Source: Arachis hypogaea
Lineage: Eukaryota > Streptophyta > Magnoliopsida > Fabales > Fabaceae
Assembly: GCF_003086295.3 (NCBI RefSeq)
Contig: NC_092038.1
Span: forward strand, 131,863,132-131,927,131
Reading direction: 5' to 3'
Length of the DNA stretch: 64,000 nucleotides
Position numbers and translations under genes: made by a program
Notes under the pieces: model-generated
What the model was told of the DNA's origin: nothing
The model's input: only the letters and a program-made list of their open reading frames with translations
Databases searched by the model: none
Shown here: positions 47,207-59,781 of the stretch, one piece after another
Position numbering within the stretch: the stretch's first letter is position 1
How the letters are laid out: each line of letters begins with the position of its first letter

Positions 47207-48213
47207 GCAGGAGCTATGTCGCCGCTGTAAAAAGCTCCGTCACCATCCTAGGAAGCTATGTCACTGTCGTAGGAAGCTCCCTCGCTGTCGTGTGGAAGTT
47301 CTGTGGCCATCGTCTCCTCTGTTCGAGCACGCTCTCTCTCTCTTTGCCGGTGTCGCTGTCTCCTTGGTCGTCGCTGTCATTCCCTTTCCTTCTCGCCGCT
47401 GGTAAGCACTGTGACTTGGATTTTGATAATACTATGTTCGCTGATGTCGCCTCCTCCTCTTCGTCTCCTCTGTTTGCTGGTTTTACTGTGAATAATTGAG
47501 TTGCTAATTTAGGGTTTGTCATTCTGAGTTACTGAATTTGTTAATTTGTGCTTATTTTGTTAAATTTTCTGGAAAGAATTTATTGTTGATCCTCAGATAT
47601 TGTGTTACTGATTCTGTGAATTTGTTATTTTATTCTGAGTTGCCAATGTTTATGAAACTTGTGCTTATTTTGTTAAATTTACTCGAAAGAATTTGTTATT
47701 GATCCTCAGATATTTGTGTTACTGATTTTGTGAATTTGTTATTTTATTCTGAGTTGCCAATGTTTATGAAATTGGAGTTGATTATAATGATCCTCAGATT
47801 CTGAATTGCTCTTCTGTTGAATTTGAAGTCTGATTTTTGGACAGAATTTTTGTTGTTGTTGCATTTTTTTGGTTGATTGTAACCATTGTGAGTTGCTGTT
47901 TTTGTTTTTTTTTTTTTTGTTGATTATAATTATTCTGAGTTGTTTATTAGAATAATTTTGGAATAATTTGATATTTTTTGAATTAAGTCTGAGTGGTTGT
48001 TAATTATGATTTGTGACGAAGAGTTTCTTTATTTTGGTTTTACAAAGCATGAAACCCATAACATCTCTGTTCTATTGGTAAAATATTATAGGATGAAGAT
48101 ATAATTATATATGTTTAAAATTATATATAAATTTTTAATAATTTTTTAATATTTAATTAAAATCGATTGAATTCCGGTTGAATCTCGGTCAAATCAATAA
48201 ACCAATAAATTAA
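47207..48213. other. Right part of hAT-like element, unit A
   Basis: A GC-rich CTGTCG/CCGTC-repeat block (to about 47405) looks like a spliced leader, with a GTAAGC donor after CGCCGCTG. It is followed by GT-rich noncoding DNA. No transposase is seen. Confidence 0.6.
47547..47772. repeat. 113-bp tandem duplication, unit A
   Basis: TGTGCTTATTTTGTTAAATT starts at 47547 and 47660, and the units are about 95% alike by eye. Confidence 0.85.
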
Positions 48214-48254
48214 CATGTATTAACGTGTCTATATCTTTGAAACCAAATGTTGCC

Positions 48255-48313
48255 TCTCTTCTCAAACTATTTAAAAAACCCATCACCTCCTTCTTCTTCG
48301 TTCTTTTTTTAAC
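48255..48313 (-). pseudogene. UGT middle segment, duplicated copy in unit B
   Basis: Copy of 37232-37290. It is here only because the tandem duplication began inside the neighbouring MITE. Confidence 0.75.
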
Positions 48314-48766
48314 ATAGTTCTAAAAACCGAACCGGATCGGCCGGTTCAATCGGATTAACCAGAAATCGGTCATTAGACCGATTCAGTTAGTCTTTTAAAT
48401 CGTTTGGCAAAAAATCGGTCAAACCAGCAGTTAACTGGTGAACCGCCAGAACCGGTCGATTTTTTACAAGGTTTTCGGTTCAGGAGCCCTCCCTCAAAGT
48501 TCAAACGACGCTGTTTTAAATTCTAAAAAAAAAATCATAAAAAGAAACCCTGATCCCCAACGCACCCAACCCCATTCCTCTCTTCTCCTCACCTCTCTGG
48601 AACTGAACTGCAAATTTTAAATTGAAAGCACAAAGAACCCTAGCCCTCCAGCCACTGTAGCCACTGCCCCTCACAGCCCCCAGAGCCCCGCAACCACGCT
48701 TCATTGTCATCGACGAACTCGTCTCCGCTGGGTAGAGGCGTCGCATTCGGAAGCTCCGTCGCTGTC

Positions 48767-50465
48767 TGATGAGCGGATAATTAATACGCTTTTTGGCATT
48801 GTTTTTAGGTAGTTTTTAGTAAGTTCAAGCTACTTTTAGGGATGTTTTCATTAGTTTTTATGTTAAATTCACATTTCTGGACTTTACTATGAGTTTGTAT
48901 GTTTTTCTGTGATTTCAGGTAAATTCTGGCTGAAATTGAGGGACTTGAGCAAAACTCTGAAAAAGGCTGACAAAAGGACTGCTGATGCTGTTGGAATCTG
49001 ACCTCCCTGCACTCGAAATGGATTTTCTGGAGCTACAGAACTCCAAATGGTGCGCTCTCAACGGCGTTGAAAAGTAGACATCCAGAGCTTTCCAGCAATA
49101 TATAATAGTCCATACTTTATTCGGAAATTGACGACGTAACTTGGCGTTGAACGCCAAGTACATGCTGCTGTCTAGAGTTAAACGCCAGAAAAATGTCATG
49201 ATCCGGAGTTGAATGCCCAAAACACGTCATAACTTGGAGTTCAACTCCAAGTAAAGCCTCAGCTCGTGGATAGATCAAGCTCAGCCCAAGCATACACCAA
49301 GTGGGCCCTGGAAGTGGATTTATGCATCAAATACTTACTCATGTAAACCCTAGTAGCTAGTTTATTATAAATAAGACCTTTTACTAGTGTATTAGTCGTC
49401 TTTTGACCACGTTTCATCTTTGGTCTCAGTTTTGTTTTATTCTTCATCTTAGGAGACTATTGATCACGTTTTGGGGGCTGGCCATTCGGCCATGCCTGAA
49501 CCTCTCTCACTTATGTATTTTCAACGGTGGAGTTTTTACACACCATAGATTAAGGATGTGGAGCTCTGCTGTACCTCAAGTTTCAATACAATTATTATTA
49601 CTTTCTATTCAATTCTCTTCTATTCTTGTTCCAAGATATACGTTGCACTTAACTTTGATGAATGTGATGATCCGTGACACTCATCATCATTCTCACCTAT
49701 GAACGCGCGTGACTGACAACCACTCCCGTTCTACCTTAGGCCGGGCGCATATCTCTTAGATTCCCCAACAGAATCTTCGTGGTATAAGCTAGATAGATGG
49801 CGGCATTCATGAGGATCCGGAAAGTCTAAACCTTGTCTATGGTATTCCGAGTAGGATTCTAGGATTGAATGACTGTGACGAGCTTCAAACTCCTGAAGGC
49901 TGGGCGTGATGACAAGCGCAAAAGAATCAAGGGATTCTATTCCAACCTGATTGAGAACAGACAGATGATTAGCCGTACTGTGACAGAGCATAGGAACGTT
50001 TTCACTGAGAGGATGGGATGTAGCCATTGACAACGGTGATGCCCTACATACAGCTTGCCATGGAAAGGAGTAGGAAGGATTGGATGACTGTAATAGGAAA
50101 GTAGAGATTCAAGAGGAGCACAGCATCTCCATACGCTTATCTGAAATTCCCACTATTAATTTACATAAGTATTTCTATCCCTTTTATTCTCTATTTATTT
50201 ACTAATTTTCGAAACCTAAAACTATTTAATCTGCCTAACTGAGATTTACAAGGTAACCATAGCTTGCTTCATACCAACAATCTCTGTGGGATCGACCCTT
50301 ACTCACGTAAGGTATTACTTGGATGACCCAGTACACTTGCTGGTTAAGTTGAACGGAGTTGTGAACTATGGTATTGGCATCATGTTTTTGGCGCCATTAC
50401 CAGGGAATGAAAAGCAATGAATTTTGCAAAATGGAATAACAATTGAATCACAATTTCGTCCACCA
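48767..50465 (+). repeat. 5' LTR of Athila-type copy B
   Basis: Shares its diagnostic bases with the 5' LTR of copy A rather than with its own 3' LTR. Confidence 0.95.
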
Positions 50466-50471
50466 AGTTTT

Positions 50472-50490
50472 TGGCGCCGTTGCCGGGGAT
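50472..50490 (+). promoter_or_regulatory. Primer-binding site for tRNA-Asp, copy B
   Basis: TGGCGCCGTTGCCGGGGAT, identical to copy A. Confidence 0.9.
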
Positions 50491-51948
50491 TGTTCGAGTA
50501 TGGACAACTGACGGTTCATCTTGTTGCTCAGATTAGGTAAATTTTCTTTTCAAAAATCTTTTTCAAAATTTTTCTTTTCTTTTTCGTTTTTCTAATAATG
50601 TTTTTCGAAAAAAAAATAATAAAAATACAAAAAAATCATAAAATCATAAAAACCAAAAATATTTTGTGTTTCTTGTTTGAGTCTTGAGTCAACTTTTAAG
50701 TTTGGTGTCAATTGCATACTTTTAAAAAATTTTCTTGCATTTTTCGAAAATCCCATGCATTCATAGTGTTCTTCATGATCTTCAAGTTGTTCTTGATAAG
50801 TCCTCTTGTTTGATCTTGATGTTTTCTTGTTTTTGTGTTGTTTGTTGTTTTTCATATGCATTTTTTGTTTGTCAGAGTCCATGCATTAAAGATTTCTAAG
50901 TTTGGTGTCTTGCATGTTTTCTTTGCATCAAAAATTTTTCAAAAATATGTTCTTGATGTTCATCTTGACATTCATAGTGTTCTTGCATGCATCTTGTGTC
51001 TTGATCCAAAATTTTCATGTTTTGGGTCATTTTTGTGTTTTTCTTTAAAAATTCAAAAAAAAATATGTTTTCCTTATTTTCCTCCAAATTTTCGAAATTT
51101 TGGGTTGACTTGGTCAAAAAAAAATTTTAAAATTAGTTTTTTCTTACAAGTCAAGTCAAAATTTCAATTTTAAAAATCTTATCTTTTCAAAATCTTTTTC
51201 AAAAATCATATCTTTTCCATTTTTTTTTCTTATTTTCGAAATTTTTAAAAATTATTTTTTTTCAAAAAATCTTTTTCTTATCTTTTATATCTAATTTTCG
51301 AAAATTAGCTAACGATTAATGTGATTGGTTCAAAAATTTGAAGTTTGTTACTTTCTTGTTAAGAAAGGTTCAATCTTTAAGTTCTAGAATCTTATCTTGT
51401 AGTTTCTTGTTAGTTAAGTCAATTTTAAAATTAAATCTTTTTATCTTTTATCTTATCTTTTTCAAAAATTTTATCTTTTTCAAAACTTGATTTTAAAATA
51501 TCTTATCTAACTTCTTATCTTCTTATCTTTTTCAAAATTTAATTTCAAATCTTTTTCAATCAACTAACTAACTTTTTGTTTGTTTCTTATCTTTTTCAAA
51601 ACCACCTAACTACTTTTCCCTCTCTAATTTTCGAAAATATCTCATCTCTTTTTCAAAAATTCTTTTTGTTTTAAATTTTAATTTTAATTATATTTTGTCT
51701 TTGATTTTCGAAAACTACTAACCTCTCTTTCAAAAATTATTTTCGAAATTTCTCCCTCTCTTTTCTTCTTCTATTTAATTAATTAATTACTAACACTTCT
51801 CTTCACCTCTCTTCATCTAAGAATCCGAACTTCTTATATCCCTTGTATTTGGATTCTCCTACCCCTTTCTCCTTCTACTGACATAAAGGAATCTCTATAC
51901 TGTGACATAGAGGATTCCTCTTTCTTTTCTTGTTTTCTTCTCTTTCAT

Positions 51949-54273
51949 ATGAGCATGAACAGGGAAAAAGGCACTCTTGTTGAAATTGATCCAGAACCTG
52001 AAAGGACTCTGAAGAGAAAACTAAGAGAAGCTAAATTACAACAATCCAGAAATAACCTTTCAGAAATTTTCGAACAAGAGAAGGAGATGGCAGCCGAAAA
52101 TAATAATAATAATGCGAGGAGAATGCTTGGTGACTTCACAAAGCCAACGTCCAAATTTGATGGAAGAAGCATCTCCATTCCTGCCATTGGAGCCAATAAC
52201 TTTGAGCTTAAGCCTCAACTAGTTGCTTTAATGCAACAAAACTGCAAGTTTTATGGACTTCCATCTGAAGATCCTTATCAGTTTTTAACTGAGTTCTTGC
52301 AGATCTGTGAGACTGTAAAGACGAATGGAGTTGATCCTGAAGTCTACAGACTCATGCTTTTCCCTTTTGCTGTAAGAGACAGAGCTAGAATATGGTTGGA
52401 TTCACAACCTAAGGATAGCCTGGACTCCTGGGATAAGCTGGTCACTGCCTTCTTGGATAAATTCTTTCCTCCTCAAAAGCTGAGCAAGCTGAGAGTGGAT
52501 GTTCAAACCTTCAAACAAAAAGATGGTGAATCCCTCTATGAAGCTTGGGAAAGATACAAGCAGTTGACCAAAAGATGTCCATCTGACATGTTTTCAGAAT
52601 GGACCCTATTAGATATATTCTATTATGGTCTCTCTGAATTTTCGAAAATGTCATTGGACCATTCTGCAGGTGGATCTATTCACCTGAAGAAAACGCCTGA
52701 AGAGGCTCAAGAACTCATTGACATGGTTGCAAACAACCAGTTCATGTATACCTCTGAGAGGAATTCCGTGAATAATGGGATACCTCAGAAGAAAGGAGTT
52801 CTTGAAATTGATGCTCTGAATGCCATATTGGCTCAGAACAAAGTGTTGACTCAACAGGTCAACATGATCTCTCAAAATCTGAATGGATTGCAATATGCAT
52901 CCAACAGTACTAGAGAGGCAGCTTCTGAAGAAGCTTATGATCCTGAGAACCCTGCCATGGCAGAGGTTAATTATATGGGTGAACCATATGGAAACACCTA
53001 TAACCCATCATGGAAGAATCATCCAAATTTCTCCTGAAAGGATCAACAAAAGCCTCAACAAGGCTTTAACAATGGTGGACACAATAGGCTGAGCAATGGC
53101 AAGCCATATCCATCATCTTCTCAGCAACAGACAGAGAATTCTGAACAAAACACTTCTAATTTAGCCAATATAGTCTCTGATCTGTCAAAGGCCACTTTCA
53201 GTTTCATGAATGAAACAAGATCCTCCATTAGAAATTTGGAGGCACAAGTGGGCCAGCTGAGTAAGAAAGTCATTGAAACTCCTCCTAGTATTCTCCCAAG
53301 TAATACAGAAGAGAATCCAAAAGGAGAGTGCAAGGCCATTGATTTAGTCAATGTGGCCGAATGCACAAGGGAGGAGGAGGACGAAAATCCTAGTGAGGAA
53401 GACCTCCTGGGAAGTCCCTCAAGCAAGAAGGAGTTTTCTATTAAGGATCCAAAGGAATCTGAGGCTCATATAGAGACCATAGAGATTCCATTAAACCTCC
53501 TTCTGCCATTCATGAGCTCTGAAGACTATTCATCCTCTGAAGAGGATGAAGATGTGAATGGAGAGCAAATTGCTCAATACTTAGGAGCTATCATGAAGCT
53601 GAATGCCAAGTTGTTTGGTAATGAGACTTGGGAAAGTGAACCTCCCTTGCTCATTAGTGAACTAGATACTTGGATTCAGAAAACTCTACCTCAAAAGAAA
53701 CAAGATCCTGGCAAGTTCCTAATACCTTGTACCATAGGCACCATGAGCTTTGAAAAAGCTCTATGTGATCTAGGGTCAGGGATAAATCTTATGCCACTCT
53801 CTGTAATGGAGAAGCTAGGGATCATTGAGGTACAACCTGCCTTGTTCTCATTACAATTGGCAGACAAGTCATTGAGACAAGCTTATGGAATAGTAGAGGA
53901 CGTGTTAGTAAAGGTTGAAGGCCTTTACATCCCTGCTGATTTCATAATCTTAGACACTAGGAAGGAAGAGGATGATTGCATCATCCTTGGAAGACCTTTC
54001 CTAGCCACAGTAGGAGCTGTGATAGATGTCAACAGAGGTGAATTAGTCCTTCAATTGAATGGGGACTACCTTGTGTATAAGGCACATGGCCACCCCTCTG
54101 TGACAAAAGAGAGTAAGCATGAAGAGCTTCACTCAGTTCAGAGTCAAGAAGAGCCCACACAGTCAAACTCTAAGTTTGGTGTTGTGAGGCCACAACCAAA
54201 CTCTAAGTTTGGTGTTAAGACCCCATATCCAAACTCTAAGTTTGGTGTTGGGACTACACTAACATTGACCTGA
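51949..54273 (+). pseudogene. Athila-type gag-protease polyprotein, interrupted by TGA (copy B)
   Basis: Residue for residue the same as copy A apart from the F-to-Y change near the end of the protease. It includes the in-frame TGA (53035-53037) after HPNFS and the three NSKFGV repeats. The shared stop predates the duplication. Without polymerase or integrase it cannot move the element by itself. Confidence 0.88.
54172..54248 (+). repeat. Three 33-bp tandem repeats encoding NSKFGV, copy B
   Basis: AAGTTTGGTGT at 54172, 54205 and 54238, as in copy A. Confidence 0.9.
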
Positions 54274-54491
54274 TCACCGTGTGGCTCCATGAGAGCCATT
54301 GTCAAGCTATTGACATTAAAGAAGCGCTTGTTGGGAGGCAACCCAATTTTAATTATCTAATTTTTATTTTATTGTTATTTTGTGTTTAATTAGGTACATG
54401 ATCATGAGGAGTCACAAAAAAATCAAAAAAAAATTAAAAATAGAATCAAAAACAACAGAAGAAAAAATTTTCACCCTGGAGGACGCACAGG

Positions 54492-54731
54492 CTGGCGTTC
54501 AACGCCAGTAAGATGCATCTGGCTGGCGTTCAACGCCAGAACAGAGCATCATTCTGGCGCTGAACGCCAGAAACAAGCAACATTCTGGCGCTGAACGCCA
54601 GGAATGTGCCCAGAGAGGAAAAACTGGCGCTGAACGCCAGTAACAAGCATGAAACTGGCGTTCAACGCCAAAAACATGCTTTACATGGGCGTTGAACGCC
54701 CAGAATGTGCACCAATGGGCGTTTAAACGCC
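54492..54731. repeat. Array of eight palindromes, mostly 31-bp period, copy B
   Basis: Same spacing as copy A. The fifth palindrome is GCGCTGAACGCC here and GCGCTAAACGCC in copy A, a change confined to the loop. Confidence 0.95.
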
Positions 54732-55186
54732 AGAATGGTGTGCAAAGGCATTTTACATGCCTATTTGGTGCAGGGATGGAATTCCTTGACACCTCAGGAT
54801 CTGTGGACCTCACAGGATCCCCACGTACCTCGCCCTCTCTCTTTCCATTCATGGTCATCCCTTCTGTTTTTCATTCACCACCTACATCTATCCACTCTTC
54901 CCCATACACCCCACCTACCTTTACAATTCAACTTCTCTTTCCCACCCAATCCCACCCATATAGCCGAATCCATCTCCCCTCACTCACCTCCATTTTCTTC
55001 TTCTTCTTCCTCTCTTCTTTCTTCTCTTGCTCGAGGGCGAGCAATATTTTAAGTTTGGTGTGGTAAAAGCATAGCCTTTTTTTTGCTTTTCCATTACCAT
55101 TAATGGCACCTAAGGCCAGAGAAACCTCAAAGGGAAGACAAAAGCTTCCACCTCTGAGTCTTGCGAGATGGAAAGACTCATATAAA

Positions 55187-55254
55187 GCCATCATAGCTCA
55201 GTGGTAGAACATGTGGCTGCAAATCAAGAGATCCCTGAGATACCTCAGGGGATA
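55187..55254 (+). ncRNA. tRNA-Cys-like segment, copy B
   Basis: As at 44193-44260, with one base changed near its 5' edge (GCCATCAT against GCCGTCAT). Confidence 0.7.
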
Positions 55255-56495
55255 AGTTGTCCTCCACACAAATATTGGAAGCAACTAAGGGTAGAAACAC
55301 CAAAATTACTAGGAATCATTCAACAGAAGCAAGGAAGAGACATAGAGGAGCTCAAAAAGCACCATTGGACCTTCAAGAAGGCGCCACCCTCACTCAGGTG
55401 GATTCATTCCTTGTTCTTATTTCTTTCTGCTTTTCGTTTTTTTTTTGTGTTTATCTATGTTTTGTGTCTCTACTTCATGATCATTAGTATGTAGTAACTA
55501 TGTCTTAAAGCTATGAATAAATTCCATTAATCCTTCACCTCTCTTAAAAGAAAAATGTTTTAATTCAAAAGAACAAGAAGTACATGAATTTCGAATTTAT
55601 CCTTGAATTTAATTTAATTATATTGATGTGGTGACAATACTTTTTGTTTTCTGAATGAATGCTTGAACAGTGCATATGTCTTTTGATATTGTCGTTTATG
55701 AGTGTTAAAATTGTTGGCTCTTGAAAGAATGATGAACAAAGAGAAATGTTATTGATGATCTGAAAAAAATCATGAAATTGATTCTTGAAGCAAGAAAAAG
55801 CAGTGAAAAAGGAAGCTTGCAAAAAAAAATAGCGAAAAAAATAATAGAAAGAAAAAGAAAAAACAAGCAGAAAAAGCCAATAGCCCTTAAAACCAAAAGG
55901 CAAGGGTAAAAAGGATCCAAGGCTTTGAGCATCAATGGATAGGAGGGCCCAAGGAAATTAAATCCAGGCCTAAGCGGCTAAATCAAGCTGTCCCTAACCA
56001 TGTGCTTGTGTCATGAAGGTCCAAGTGAAAAGCTTGAGACTGAGTGGTTAAAGTCATGATCCAAAGCAAAAGAGTGTGCTTAAGAGCTCTGGACACCACT
56101 AACTGGGGACTCTAGCAAAGCTGAGTCACAATCTGAAAAGGTTCACCCAGTCATGTGTCTGTGGCATTTATGTATCCGGTGGTAATACGGGAAAACAAAG
56201 TGCTTAGGGCCACGGCCAAGACTCATAAGTAGTTGTGTTCAAGAATCAACATGCTTAACTAGGAAAGTCAATAACACTATCCAAAATTCTAAGTTCCCAG
56301 AGACGCCAATCACTCTGAACTTCAAAGGAAAAAGTGAGATGCCAAAACTGTTCAGAAGCAAAAAGCTACAAGTCCCGCTCATCTAATTATAAGTAATATT
56401 CATTGATATTTTGAAATTTATAGTATATTCTCTTCTTTTTATCCTATTTGATTTTCAGTTGCTTGGGGACAAGCAACAATTTAAGTTTGGTGTTG

Positions 56496-58194
56496 TGATG
56501 AGCGGATAATTTATACGCTTTTTGGCATTGTTTTTAGGTAGTTTTTAGTAAGTTCAAGCTACTTTTAGGGATGTTTTCATTAGTTTTTATGTTAAATTCA
56601 CATTTCTGGACTTTACTATGAGTTTGTGTGTTTTTCTGTGATTTCAGGTAAATTCTGGCTGAAATTGAGGGACTTGAGCAAAACTCTGAAAAAGGCTGAC
56701 AAAAGGACTGCTGATGCTGTTGGAATCTGACCTCCATGCACTCGAAATGGATTTTCTGGAGCTACAGAACTCCAAATGGCGCGCTCTCAACGGCGTTGGA
56801 AAGTAGACATCCAGAGCTTTCCAGCAATATATAATAGTCTATACTTTATTCGGAAATTGACGACATAACTTGGCGTTGAACGCCAAGTAAATGCTGCTGT
56901 CTGGAGTTAAACGCCAGAAAAATGTCATGATCCGGAGTTGAACGCCCAAAACACGTCATAACTTGGAGTTCAACTCCAAGTAAAGCCTTAGCTCGTGGAT
57001 AGATCAAGCTCAGCCCAAGCATACACCAAGTGGGCCCCGGAAGTGGATTTATGCATCAAATACTTACTCATGTAAACACTAGTAGCTAGTTTATTATAAA
57101 TAAGACTTTTTACTAGTGTATTAGTCGTCTTTTGACCACGTTTCATCTTTGGTCTCAGTTTTGTTTTATTCTTCATCTTAGGAGACTATTGATCATGTTT
57201 TGGGGGCTGGCCATTCGGCCATGCCTGAACCTCTCTCACTTATGTATTTTCAACGGTGGAGTTTCTACACACCATAGATTAAGGGTGTGGAGCTCTGCTG
57301 TACCTCAAGTTTCAATACAATTATTATTACTTTCTATTCAATTCTCTTCTTTTCTTGTTCCAAGATATACGTTGCACTTAACTTTGATGAATGTGATGAT
57401 CCGTGACACTCATCATCATTCTCACCTATGAACGCGCGAGACTGACAACCACTCCCGTTCTACCTTAGGCCGGGCGCATATCTCTTAGATTCCCCAACAA
57501 AATCTTCGTGGTATAAGCTAGATAGATGGCGGCATTCATGAGGATCCGGAAAGTCTAAACCTTGTCTATGGTATTCCGAGTAGGATTCTGGGATTGAATG
57601 ACTGTGACGAGCTTCAAACTCCTGAAGGCTGGGCGTGATGACAAGTGCAAAAGAATCAAGGGATTCTATTCCAACCTGATTGAGAACCGACAGATGATTA
57701 GCCGTGCTGTGACAGAGCATAGGAACGTTTTCACTGAGAGGATGGGATGTAGCCATTGACAACGGTGATGCCCTACATACAGCTTGCCATGGAAAGGAGT
57801 AGGAAGGATTGGATGACTGTAATAGGAAAGTAGAGATTCAAGAGGAGCACAGCATCTCCATACGCTTATCTGAAATTCCCACTATTAATTTACATAAGTA
57901 TTTCTATCCCTTTTATTCTCTATTTATTTACTAATTTTCGAAACCCAAAACTATTTAATCTGCCTAACTGAGATTTACAAGGTAACCATAGCTTGCTTCA
58001 TACCAACAATCTCTGTGGGATCGACCCTTACTCACGTAAGGTATTACTTGGATGACCCAGTACACTTGCTGGTTAAGTTGAACGGAGTTGTGAACTATGG
58101 TATTGGCATCATGTTTTTGGCGCCATTACCAGGGAATGAAAAGCAATGAATTTTCCAAAATGGAATAACAATTGAATCACAATTTCGTCCACCA
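56496..58194 (+). repeat. 3' LTR of Athila-type copy B
   Basis: Starts with the canonical TGATGAGCGG. It shares diagnostic bases with the 3' LTR of copy A. Confidence 0.95.
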
Positions 58195-58539
58195 CTGTCG
58201 CAGGAGCTATGTCGCCGCTGTAAAAAGCTCCGTCACCATCCTAGGAAGCTATGTCACTGTCGTAGGAAGCTCCCTCGCTGTCGTGTGGAAGTTCTGTGGC
58301 CATCGTCTCCTCTGTTCGAGCACGCTCTCTCTCTCTTTGCCGGTGTCGCTGTCTCCTTGGTCGTCGCTGTCATTCCCTTTCCTTCTCGCCGCTGGTAAGC
58401 ACTGTGACTTGGATTTTGATAATACTATGTTCGCTGATGTCGCCTCCTCCTCTTCGTCTCCTCTGTTTGCTGGTTTTACTGTGAATAATTGAGTTGCTAA
58501 TTTAGGGTTTGTCATTCTGAGTTACTGAATTTGTTAATT

Positions 58540-58765
58540 TGTGCTTATTTTGTTAAATTTTCTGGAAAGAATTTATTGTTGATCCTCAGATATTGTGTTA
58601 CTGATTCTGTGAATTTGTTATTTTATTCTGAGTTGCCAATGTTTATGAAACTTGTGCTTATTTTGTTAAATTTACTCGAAAGAATTTGTTATTGATCCTC
58701 AGATATTTGTGTTACTGATTTTGTGAATTTGTTATTTTATTCTGAGTTGCCAATGTTTATGAAAT
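58540..58765. repeat. 113-bp tandem duplication, unit B
   Basis: Copy of 47547-47772. Confidence 0.85.
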
Positions 58766-59251
58766 TGGAGTTGATTATAATGATCCTCAGATTCTGAATT
58801 GCTCTTCTGTTGAATTTGAAGTCTGATTTTTGGACAGAATTTTTGTTGTTGTTGCATTTTTTTGGTTGATTGTAACCATTGTGAGTTGCTGTTTTTGTTT
58901 TTTTTTTTTTTTGTTGATTATAATTATTCTGAGTTGTTTATTAGAATAATTTTGGAATAATTTGATATTTTTTGAATTAAGTCTGAGTGGTTGTTAATTA
59001 TGATTTGTGACGAAGAGTTTCTTTATTTTGGTTTTACAAAGCATGAAACCCATAACATCTCTGTTCTATTGGTAAAATATTATAGGATGAAGATATAATT
59101 ATATATGTTTAAAATTATATATAAATTTTTAATAATTTTTTAATATTTAATTAAAATCGATTGAATTCCGGTTGAATCTCGGTCAAATCAATAAACCAAT
59201 AAATTAATGATCTTATTGGTTTATTGACCGATTCGGTTTTCGCAACCTTAT

Positions 59252-59424
59252 TTTTTAACCATCTAGATGAAGTTATGCCTGGAGCTTTCTAATGCATGTA
59301 CAATCTCAACAAGCTGAGAGTTGGGAAACTTATTCATGCTCCCAAAATTCACGTACAAAACTGAATTTTCTGGTTTTATGTTCATCCATTTTAGCCACTC
59401 TTCTAAGTGTTGAAATTAGGGTAA
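59252..59424 (-). pseudogene. UGT pseudogene, 5'-most surviving segment
   Basis: The minus strand encodes HLEEWLKWMNIKPENSVLYV, then NFGSMNKFPNSQLVEIVHAL, then ESSRHNFI-stop-MVKK. This is the segment of plant UGT73-like enzymes just before the PSPG box; FIW has become FI-stop at 59263-59265. It is interrupted at 59251 by the hAT-like element, and the next segment of the same gene is at 37232-37290. Nothing upstream (above 59424) matches a UGT, so the gene was already 5'-truncated or an intron follows. Confidence 0.8.
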
Positions 59425-59690
59425 TGTTGGTGTGAATTAGAGATTTTTCATCTATGAATTAATTTAACTTAATTAGAAATTACAGTGAAGTAATTAGTTT
59501 AAGAAGGTTGTTATGTCAACAAAATATGATAACCATTTCAATAACATTTTCATTGGAGATGTATTTCGACGAGTACCAGAACACTCTTATCAAATTTTAA
59601 AATTATTTAGGTACTATTTTATGAATAATAAAAATCAAATATCATTTTGTCAGTGGCCGAATTTTTCGGATACCAATTTAGTATTTACTT

Positions 59691-59743
<53 letters not shown>

Positions 59744-59781
59744 TCAGTTAAACAAACATGTATTTATAATTTTATATAAAG
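59425..59781. other. Intergenic DNA with a (TA)n run
   Basis: No gene recognised. A TA microsatellite lies at 59697-59738. Confidence 0.6.

Larger units (their letters stand above)
37191..48213. repeat. Tandem segmental duplication, unit A (11,023 bp)
   Basis: Unit A is followed directly by the near-identical unit B. The unit contains the last 41 bp of the MITE, 59 bp of UGT sequence, most of the hAT-like element and a complete Athila-type retrotransposon. The junction shows the 6-mer aattaa common to both parental breakpoints (37185-37190, 48208-48213, 59202-59207), suggesting microhomology-mediated duplication. Confidence 0.95.
48767..58194 (+). mobile_element. Non-autonomous Athila-type LTR retrotransposon, copy B (9428 bp)
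   Basis: Same structure, target duplication (ctgtc at 48762-48766 and 58195-58199) and flanks as copy A, so it is a segmental copy and not a second insertion. It lacks a 30-bp leader segment and has a Phe-to-Tyr change in the protease frame (GDYLVYKAHG). Confidence 0.92.
48214..59207. repeat. Tandem segmental duplication, unit B (10,994 bp)
   Basis: Colinear with unit A at an offset of +11,023, falling to about +10,993 after a 30-bp deletion in the retrotransposon leader and one-base indels. Substitutions are sparse. Confidence 0.95.
37291..59251. mobile_element. hAT-like element inserted in the UGT pseudogene, expanded by a retrotransposon and a tandem duplication
   Basis: The left end ATAGTTCTAAAAACCGAACC and right end GGTTTTCGCAACCTTAT are imperfectly inverted. 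The 8-mer tttttaac flanks them (37283-37290 and 59252-59259). Subterminal ACCGG/CCGGTT blocks resemble those of the hAT at 2402-2507. The original element was about 2 kb, with GC-rich leader-like and GT-rich segments but no transposase. An Athila-type element inserted into it at ctgtc. The 11-kb duplication then repeated the left end, which recurs at 48314, while the right end is present once. Confidence 0.75.

Noticed and set aside
47179..47499. 106-codon ORF after the 3' LTR (also 58172-58492)
   Set aside because: It begins inside the LTR and runs into the hAT-like leader; no domain, and the duplicate is explained by the segmental duplication.
48767..58194. Second independent Athila insertion
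   Set aside because: Identical target duplication, identical flanks and paired LTR signatures show that it is part of the tandem segmental duplication.
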